Assembly: GCA_963575645.1 (NCBI GenBank)
Contig: OY754466.1
Location: 18,020,001-18,084,000 of the forward strand
Length of the DNA: 64,000 nucleotides
Reading direction: 5' to 3'
DNA from: Xanthostigma xanthostigma
Taxonomy: Eukaryota; Arthropoda; Insecta; Raphidioptera; Raphidiidae
Shown here: one piece after another, positions 48,106 through 55,734 of the stretch
How positions within the stretch are numbered: the stretch's first letter is position 1
Layout of the letters: every line of letters begins with the position of its first letter
The notes under the pieces: generated by a model
Database searches by the model: none
What the model was told of the DNA's origin: nothing
The model's input: the letters and a program-made list of their open reading frames with translations, nothing else
Translations under genes and position numbers: made by a program

Positions 48106-48732
48106 TATTATATAAAGTAAAATTCCCGTTCGCGTCTGTGTCTCTGGTGGTCGGGAACCGAAGTCTATAAACAATTTCATTATTATTAACTGTTTTCTTT
48201 GTGTGTGAACGATGAATATTTTTTGGTCTTTTCCGAATCAAAGCTGTATTTCAGGTTTTCGAATTTATTCATACAAATTGCCTAATAAAAAATAATTGAT
48301 TCGTTTAGAGAAAGTTATTACAGAATTATTTGTGTGCAAAAATTTATAATAATTTCTTTATGCAACCTGTGTTAGAGCAATGGCAATGAACTCATATTGT
48401 TTTGCCATTCGTTTCAAAATGGAGAGTAAATAATTGTAATAAAATTACATTTGCTTGCATCGAGAGCATTTATTTATTATAATATAATTTGCACATCTAA
48501 TTAGTTTGAAACTTTTAGTATTATTCTTAAGTTGACGTGTAAACAAATACATAATTAGATCTTTCTTTTATTCCGTTCCATTCACAACTTTCAAAGTATT
48601 TTTGTCTGTCTGTGTCATCGCTTGAGAACGCCTGGACTGATTTTGGTCTAACTCAGTACGCCTTATACGCTGTACTCTTACCGTATGATTATGATTTTAA
48701 TAATGCACCCCTGCTGTGTGCTTATAGACTTA

Positions 48733-49353
48733 CTAGCGGTCCCGTCCGGTTTCACCCGGGTGCAAAAGAACGAATGGGGAAGGGAGGAACATGAGTACAC
48801 ACATTCATCTTAGTTTACCGAGATGAATGTGGTGTCCAAATTTCATGATGATCGGAGTTACCGTTCAAAACTTTTTTCGATAAAAAGCAGTATTTATACT
48901 TTTTTAAACTAATAATTTTTTTTTTAATTAATTAAATAAAATTAAAATAAAAAATGAAAGCCTTAGAAGAAAGCAATGTAGAAAATAAAAAAAAAATAAA
49001 AATATTTTCGCCCAACGTGGGGCTCGAACCCACGACCCTGATATTGACAGTCGCATGCTCTACCGATTGAGCCATCCGACGTTGTGTACTCACAACGCTA
49101 ATATGAGTAGGTACATTTAGTTAGTGCATTTCACCTGAATGGAAGCTTATTTTTGAGATACATTTTTCAACATTTTTCATTAATGCTCCCTTCCTAATGG
49201 CCGTAGCGTGATATTATATAGCCTGTAGCCATCCTCAATAAATGTGCTATCCAACAAAAAAAAATTTTTTCAATTTGAACCAGTAGTTTCTGAGATTAGC
49301 GCGTACAAACAAACAAACAAACACTTCATTTATATATTAGTAATTAGTATAGA
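48733..49353 (-). mobile_element. Helitron-like element carrying a tRNA-Lys pseudogene (copy E)
   Basis: This is the minus-strand counterpart of copy C: it starts TCTATACTAATTACTAATAT, includes the 73-nt tRNA-like unit and T/A-rich tract at the same internal position, and ends CGGGACCGCTAG followed by T. Confidence 0.75.
49009..49081 (-). pseudogene. tRNA-Lys-derived pseudogene inside Helitron copy E
   Basis: This 73-nt unit is better preserved than copy C. The D stem GCTC/GAGC, the T arm GTGGGTTCGAGCCCCAC and 3' GTTGGGC are as in tRNA-Lys. The anticodon loop CTGTCAA (GTC) and the broken anticodon stem TGCGA/TATCA are shared with copy C. The 5' acceptor strand no longer pairs fully. A and B boxes look intact. 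Confidence 0.75.
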
Positions 49354-49358
49354 TAGAA

Positions 49359-49708
49359 GGTGTGTTCCGAAATATAACCCAGTATACTGGCCAGTGCTAA
49401 TGACGTCATGGATTCAACGCCACACTTATACTGATATGCCACCATATTGTACTGGTGAGACAGATGTGACGTAGCATAAAAATTCAACCAGACGTCTGTT
49501 CATCAGACTGTTGAATTTTTTATTTTATTATTTGTTATTTGCAATAATGTCTGATCAACAAAGTAAACAGTTACTTTTGGTGGACGAGGGAAATAATAAT
49601 ACGTCAACGCGCTGGCCAGTATATTTCGGAACGAATCAACAGTACGGCGTCGATTCATGACGTCATTAGCACTGGCCAGTATACGGGATTATATTTCGGA
49701 ACACACCC
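49359..49708. mobile_element. MITE with arms of about 50 bp and an internal short reading frame
   Basis: GGTGTGTTCCGAAATATAAC is mirrored at the right end, and arms run through GGCCAGTGCTAATGACGTCA. The interior has a 38-codon frame starting MSDQQSKQLLLVDEGNNNTS that stops near the right arm. It lies five bases from the 5' end of Helitron-like copy E. Confidence 0.7.
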
Positions 49709-49965
49709 ATTGTAGATGACTAAAACGGATATAATAAGGGGACATTCATTAATGACGTAAGGACGCATTTGGCCATTTTTAGACGCCCCTACCCCCTAAG
49801 GAAATGAAAGATTCCACGGATCTAGTTTTCCTAAATAATTTAATGTCGTTAGAAAAGGATCAGTTACATTAAAACACATAATTTGATGTAAATCAAAGAT
49901 TTTAATTTTTTAAAAGCGTAATTATTTAGTTTTTGGAAAGCCCGTATTGTTTTTAAGGCCTAGCA

Positions 49966-50022
49966 CACATGAAGAGCGTTCAACGCGCGTTGGCCCAACG
50001 CGCGTTGAACGCTCTTCATGTG
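49966..50022. repeat. 57-nt near-perfect palindrome
   Basis: Two exact 28-nt arms (left start CACATGAAGAGCGTTCAACG, inner CGCGCGTTGG) are separated by a single C. Confidence 0.9.
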
Positions 50023-50579
50023 AGGAAAGAAATCAGTCAAAAAACAATAAACGAATAAATGTGCGATTACATTTGACACTTTTGTCTGTACATTTACGTC
50101 AAGTGTCTGGCGTTAAATTACCTACTTATTGCGTAAAACAATGAACTAGTAGATTTGAAAAAATCGTAAAGACATGTTTTGACTTGTGAAGTGCTATTTT
50201 TTAAATACTCAATGACCTATGTAGTAGAATACATTTAAATCAATGATTAAAAATGAAAAAAATAGATCTCATAGTTGCCAATGCTTTTGCTCTCAATTTA
50301 TTCATCACTCTACATTGGAAAACGCATATTCTGACTTGTAATAATAAAACCGGCCAAGTGTGAGTCGGACTCGCACACGAAGGGTTCCGTACACTATGTA
50401 CTTTTTAAATACTTTTGTAAAAGAAACAAGAGAGGCGCTATAACAATATGTAACCAGTGGGAGTATGCAAGTAGCTCAAGAATTTCAAGGCGTGAAATTT
50501 TACAATAATACACCCCGGCGTTTTTATATTATAAACACTTTTTTTACAAAAATTTCTTGTAGAATAAAATAATATAAAG

Positions 50580-51035
50580 TTTTGATAAATATACCATTAT
50601 ATCAAATAACAACGTTATGGCAAATATCTCTGTTGCGCATACGCCGATTTCCCCAAAAAAAAAAAATATACAAAACTTTAGAATATTAAACCATTATGAA
50701 AAATATACCATTATTATATAAAAACAATGTTATAGCATATATTTCTTTTGCGAATGCGCCAATTTTTCCCAAAAAATTTACAAAACTTTTGTAAACATAG
50801 ATAGAATAATAAACCGTTATGAAAAGTATGCCGTTATTATATAAAAACCAGCCTTATAGTATATATTTCTTCTACGCATGCGCCGATTTTTTTCAAAAAT
50901 TTATTTTACAAAACTCCTGTAAAACAAAATAATAAGCCGTTATGAAAAGTATACTATTATCTTATAAAAACAACATTATAATATATATTTCTTTTGCGCT
51001 TGCGCCGACGTCTCTCAAAAACAATAGGCCTCTTC
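50580..51035. repeat. Four tandem units of about 120 bp
   Basis: The segment CCGTTATGAAAAGTATRCC ... TATATAAAAAC ... GCGCATGCGCCGATTTTTCC recurs with spacing of about 115, 123 and 123 bp (landmark positions about 50637, 50752, 50875 and 50998). Single units occur in family B copies. Confidence 0.75.
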
Positions 51036-51629
51036 ATATTTGCATATCAAATATCCTCCCAAAATTTGGTTTCATTCCGCTCATCCATGGTGTTGGAATG
51101 GTAAAAAATGTCAAAAATGACGTTTGCATCTGTCAAAGCAATATGTTCTAATAATTAAAATTAGTTATTCAAATCGTTAACTCAGAAGGCGTTGCACTAA
51201 TGTCAAAAGATTTGAAATGACATTCGTTTTTGAACAAATGCAATCTTTTTTTAAGACAAAACATACGCAATTTTTAAATTCCCATAGTACAGTATGCAAC
51301 AAACGAAGACAGACGATCCCCGTGTATGCTATGGATTAGACAAAATTGAATTTATACATTTTATTTCTATATAAAGCTGTATAAAAAAAGTGTTTCGACG
51401 AATTCTGTTATACAAAATCTATGTAAAATTTTCTGCTCTTTCGTTTAAGACAGGTCTCGAAACGATCTGATTTAAATTGAGCGACTTATAAGCAAAAAAC
51501 TGAATTTGCTCCTCTTTGGAGAGTTTTGGGGTTTTTTTAATTATTTGTTGTTCTAGCGGCAATAGAAATACATACTCTGTGAAAATTTCAACTCTCTACC
51601 TATTACGGTTCTTGAGATACAGCCCGCTG

Positions 51630-51682
51630 ACAGACAGACGGACAGACAGACGGACAGACAGACGGACAGACAGACGGACAGC
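51630..51682. repeat. 12-bp minisatellite (GACAGACAGACG)
   Basis: About four units lie near the 3' end of the interspersed element. Confidence 0.85.
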
Positions 51683-52242
51683 GGAGGCTTAGTAATAGGG
51701 TCCCGTTTGACCTTCGGGTACGGAACCCTAAAAATGGCTTTGAGCTGTGTGTTGATAGATCAGTCAGTACTCAGCCAGTCATGGTTTCCTTTTATATATT
51801 TAGAAGATAGATATAGGTACTACCCTTCTGTTAGTATAGTTGATATCAGATCGACGTCTGTTAAGTTTGTTATCAACGATTTGATAGGTTCATGATACGA
51901 TTATGATCGTTCGTTTCAACTTTCACTGTTCAAACAAAATGCACTTTTTAATCGGCAAGTGAAAGTAAAATCTCAAATCGTTCTTCTCTACAACACATAG
52001 TAATCTTATATCAGGTAGCAACAAACGGTAAAAATATAATGTTTTATTTCTGTTTTAATTATTTTATAATAATAAAACAATTAGTTTTATTTGTATAGGC
52101 TCACATATTTGACATTTCAACAAAAGGAAGCAAACAGGAAATCGGGCGGCTATTGTTTATAATCTTTAATTATTGTTTTGAATTGTAAAATGTTATTTAA
52201 ATACACATGAACCCCGCTTTGCGCCGAATGTTCGATAACGAT

Positions 52243-52567
52243 TAGAGCTGTAAAAGTAACGAGAAATTGTGTACTTAAAGAACCAGTACCCGTTACTTTC
52301 GTATCGTTATGTTACTCGCTACTTTTCATACGACATACAATCGTGTACTAACAGCATCAAGCATGTACCATCGCATCGAGGCGCGTCGCATACGTGATAC
52401 GGTATGACTTTGCTTGTATAACGTATAATCGCATCAAACGAGTCGAACTGACATGGATACGACAAATGCGAGTAACGAAATGAATTTGTAAGTAACGATT
52501 CGTTACTTCCATTCAGATGATGTACCCGTTACTCAGTAACGAATACATACGGTTTGTTACAGCTCTA
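52243..52567. mobile_element. hAT-type MITE with perfect 8-bp target duplication
   Basis: The ends TAGAGCTGTAA and TTACAGCTCTA are exact inverted repeats, flanked by ATAACGAT at 52235-52242 and 52568-52575. The interior is rich in GTAACG/CGTTAC repeats. It is noncoding and 325 bp long. Confidence 0.85.
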
Positions 52568-53359
52568 ATAACGATTCCGAGATGAGACGCTATAAGCGCG
52601 ATTCTGTAACCTCTGTTAGCTGATGTGTCCAGATTAGCACCATATGTATATGAGGTTTGGTAGCTGAAAGTAGAGTCAAATGTAACGAGATTGCCGAATT
52701 CTTTTTAAGGATTGAATAGTTGCCACGCCCCCATGTCGAATCCTTCAAGCAATTTCACGCTACAACATCCAGTGGCAGAAAATGAAAGTATTGGGCGGGT
52801 ACACAGTATAGAGTGGGGATAATTGAATCGATCGCAGCGTTAGCTGTGGATTAAATGAGCAATAAATCTTAATCATGCAGCTGTTATAGAGTATGATTTC
52901 ATGTGGCCGCCAGTTAACCTTTTCGTCGCGCTCCCTGAAGCTTCCTGGTTTAAAACAATAATAACAAGGCAATTCGATCTCGCTCTATTCCCCGCTAGCG
53001 GCGCTAGTAGTCTTCGTGGAAGTAAACGCCGAATAATATATTTTTTTTTACATTTTTACAAATAATTATGCTGAACGTATTTTTTTCAGTGCAACAACAT
53101 AAGCACTATCTCCTTAACTGGATACGTCATGCGGTACAAGTTTCATATTTATAGTAACTAATAATATAGCAAGTCATGAAGACAACAAAGAGTGAATAGT
53201 TGCATAGATATATTAAAATTAATGTAATATCAATTAGAAAGTTTCACGTCTTAATATATAAAAAATTACGTATTATTACTTATTATTTACTATGCCTACA
53301 TTTGTGCCGCGGGACGCCATCATAGTCGACCAGTTGATGAGTCTCATTTGGGGCACGAC

Positions 53360-54093
53360 TAGTGAATACAATCCCGGGATCCCGGCCATTTTTTGGCCCC
53401 GAAAATCCCGGGACCGTACTTGGCTAATCTCGGGATTTTCGGGATTGCCACAAACAGATCTAGTTTGCATTCCGTAATCCGTTGCGCCTTGACAATTACC
53501 TTGCCTAGATTATATTAATATTATTTATTACATAACGACAAAAAACAATCCTTAAATACTCGGTACGATATGTAAGAATATGAAATCTCCAGATCCTGAA
53601 GTACAAATACAAAATAAATCGGGGTTGGCAAATAGTATTAGACGTGAAATAAGCCTTTTCGAAAATGGAGGTGGATATCACTTAGAAACAGCATATTATT
53701 ATCTATTCCTCCAACCAGAGCGAGCGAGCGTTTTCAGCTGCTGCTTATGTTGGCAATAAACTATGAAGCAGGTTTGGAAGTCAAACATTACTTTGATATT
53801 TCTGCGATTGTATTTTCGGAATTCTGAATGTTTTTTTTGTGTTGTCTTTTTGATTTCTTGCAAAAGTAAAGTTTTTTTTTTGTTTTGTCTATTTTCTTTT
53901 CTTACTATATTGTGATTTGTGTTTTGCAACGATATTAAAAACATTTTTTAAGAACTTACTCAAGTTTTTTTTCATTTGAGCCTAATTAGAAACCACATAG
54001 TCTAATCCCGGGATAGCCCCGGGATCCCGGGATTACGCATCAAAAATCCCTTAATCCCGGGATTGAAAAACATGTTCGGGATTGTATTTTCTA
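53360..54093 (+). mobile_element. hAT transposon deletion derivative with target duplication
   Basis: The 17-bp terminal inverted repeats (TAGTGAATACAATCCCG at the left, TAGAAAATACAATCCCG read inward from the right) are bounded by GGCACGAC at 53352-53359 and 54094-54101. Subterminal CCCGGGAT repeats crowd both ends. A scrap of transposase C-terminus survives inside. Confidence 0.85.
53688..53768 (+). pseudogene. hAT transposase C-terminal remnant
   Basis: One frame reads SSNQSERAFSAAAYVGNKL before a stop. The SER.FS..A....NK pattern is the conserved hAT dimerisation-region motif. The catalytic DDE part is absent. Confidence 0.7.
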
Positions 54094-54443
54094 GGCACGA
54101 CGTACAAAAAATTGAACATCTACGTTGCATTTAAAGATTTCTAAATAATTATGTCAGTATTTTTAAAATTATCGTCACTACAATGATGTGACGCTATCAT
54201 TGTTAGTATTTTCGTCAAGTGGAAACTTCTTAATTTGTTCGATACACGGTGGAAATTTTGTATCGTATGCTCGTTAGTCGAAACATAAGAAATTGACTCT
54301 GACTTTTCAAATAAGAAATGACTGAATAGGTGACTTTTAACAGCTCTTAGCGAAACCACGTGAATCGGGGTTTTGGTGTATTTTATTATATAATTTAAAA
54401 CTGCCGATTAGGCAGTGCAATGACCCTACAAATGCATCTTAAA

Positions 54444-54706
54444 GCCTCCACTACACACGTGGCCAGCACCGCCACTCAAATAAGTGCCTATCATCGCCGC
54501 AATGATTAGCTAGCCCTCCACACAATCGTGCCGGTCCGATTGTGTGTACGGGCGCACGATGCTGGCCACGCATTCCTTTGATGTACCGACAATCAACCGA
54601 TTACTGCCGATTACAGGCGATTATGTCCACGCACCGACGAATATGCCCTCTACACAATCGTGAGTGCCTGTAAGTGGCGGTGCTGGCCACGTGTGTAGTG
54701 GAGGCA
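54444..54706. mobile_element. MITE with GCCTCCACTACACACGTGG ends
   Basis: The ends are exact inverted repeats of about 30 bp (GCCTCCACTACACACGTGGC then CAGCACCGCCACT), with inner copies of CTCCACACAATCGTG / CTCTACACAATCGTG. It resembles the PIF/Harbinger-like family in style. It lies 0.6 kb upstream of the E74A leader exon. Confidence 0.75.
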
Positions 54707-54846
54707 TTATATAGCAGGAATGATGTAACGAAGATGCGACGAACAAGATATAGTAATAAAAATTCACAATAAATTCGACAAATATACCGTCGCTAATTTT
54801 AAACTGCTATATATTCACTGGTACCAATTTATTAAGATAGGAACAA

Positions 54847-54922
54847 ACTATTGGACGACACGTGGGGCACGTGTCGTTATTCAAAACTATTGGACGACAC
54901 GTGGGACACGTGTCGTTATTGG
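54847..54922 (+). promoter_or_regulatory. Tandem pair of double CACGTG palindromes upstream of E74A
   Basis: Two 39-bp units each contain ACGACACGTG, a 3-bp spacer and CACGTGTCGT (54855-54877 and 54894-54916). That gives four canonical CACGTG E-boxes in 60 bp, 400-465 bp upstream of the first supported E74A exon. Such sites bind bHLH factors (Myc/Max, USF/MITF or Clock/Cycle types). Function is inferred. Confidence 0.4.
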
Positions 54923-54959
54923 GTTTGTGTCTACAATTCTAATTCTACAATTCTAATTC

Positions 54960-55145
54960 GGGATTAAAACCCCCTATCAAAATTTGGTTTCGATCCGTGC
55001 TCACAGATGTACATACAAACTTTTCCCCAAAAATATGTTTCTTGGACTGAGAACCTTAAAACGAAATTAATATTGTAAGTTTTGTGAATTTTGATGTAAA
55101 TGATTACCACACCCCCCCCCCCCCCCGGAATTAGGGAGTTGGAAT
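54960..55145 (+). repeat. Interspersed repeat family B, short copy with C17 tract
   Basis: CAAAATTTGGTTTCGATCCG, GTGCTCACAG and CCAAAAATATGTTTCTTGGA match the 3' half of family B. A run of about 17 C lies near 55110-55126. Confidence 0.6.
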
Positions 55146-55319
55146 TGTAAAATATGTGTTTTATATTTTTCTTGATATTGGAACTAATTTCGAAATTCCG
55201 GAACTGAGATCCCAAATACCGAAACCAGTTCCGGAGTTGAGAGAAATTCAATATTGATTTTTGTAAATTATGTTTTGTTAATACATTTATATTGATGCTT
55301 GTTTTTCTTTTTGTTTCAG

Positions 55320-55389
55320 GAGAACGGATAAAAGAAGAATTAGCGTTAATGTTTTGCAAAAGGCGTATGATATACCGTGACATATCAAG
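55320..55389 (+). other. Eip74EF: E74A 5' leader exon (noncoding)
   Basis: It is bounded by a strong acceptor (GCTTGTTTTTCTTTTTGTTTCAG) and donor (ATCAAG|GTAAGT), and followed by a compact 59-nt intron ending TTTTCATTCCAG. It carries the start of a 26-codon upstream ORF (ATG at 55349) that continues across the splice and stops at 55488. The transcription start must be further upstream. Assignment to E74A is by position and splicing. Confidence 0.6.
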
Positions 55390-55448
55390 GTAAGTATTTT
55401 ATTAATAGGACAGTCAAAGTGTTAATATTGAATATGTTTTCATTCCAG

Positions 55449-55734
55449 ATCCTTACTGAGAATACGTTTGGGTGGAACTATTAGATAATAGTATCTTGAA
55501 GTGCAATTTGTGCAGCGATATTGTTTTTTTGTGTGTGTTTGATTGAATCGATTGGTCGTCTTTCCCCGCAATCACACTAAAACAACAAACTGGTTTACCG
55601 ATCGAGTAATCGTGGCGGGAGTTCACGTTTTGGGCCAGCCGCCCATGTCGCTAGCGATGCCATTTATAGATGACGACCTCTTGTGGTGTCCCGACAATGA
55701 CGGAAAAATGGTCGATCTCTCATCTTGTCTACAG
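55449..55734 (+). other. Eip74EF: E74A exon with leader and first coding segment
   Basis: The exon begins after ATTCCAG and ends at CTACAG|GTTAGT. Bases 55449-55656 are leader, including the end of the upstream ORF; the rest is coding. Confidence 0.75.
55657..55734 (+). CDS. Eip74EF: E74A coding exon 1
   Basis: It encodes 26 residues, MPFIDDDLLWCPDNDG then KMVDLSSCLQ, and ends in phase 0 at CAG|GTTAGT. The ATG at 55657 has G at -3 and matches the fly start. The ATG at 55645 is in frame but has C at -3. Confidence 0.88.

Larger units (their letters stand above)
50345..51735 (+). mobile_element. Lepidopteran interspersed element (GGGTTCCGTA ... TACGGAACCC ends) with inserts
   Basis: It starts AAAACCGGCCAAGTGTGAGT then CGAAGGGTTCCGTAC, and ends GACCTTCGGGTACGGAACCC then TAAAAA, after a GACAGACGGACA minisatellite. 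The shape matches a very common butterfly/moth repeat as I remember it. The middle contains family B-type tandem units and another repeat shared with 15735-16095. Confidence 0.65.
43688..55319. other. Intergenic interval between divergent Lsm11 and E74A
   Basis: It contains no exon I can support. It presumably carries both promoters; the Lsm11 start side (43690-43800) is locally CpG-rich (GGCGCGCCGATACACGTGC). The rest is Helitron-like copies, MITEs, hAT elements and tandem repeats listed separately. About 43860-45240, 46700-47180 and 48250-48700 have no recognisable content. Confidence 0.75.

Noticed and set aside
47891..48241. 116-codon minus-strand frame
   Set aside because: Most of it is the antisense of the Helitron-like copy D and its flank.
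54964..55383. 139-codon minus-strand frame
   Set aside because: It spans a family B repeat, a C17 homopolymer and the E74A leader exon in antisense; no domain seen.
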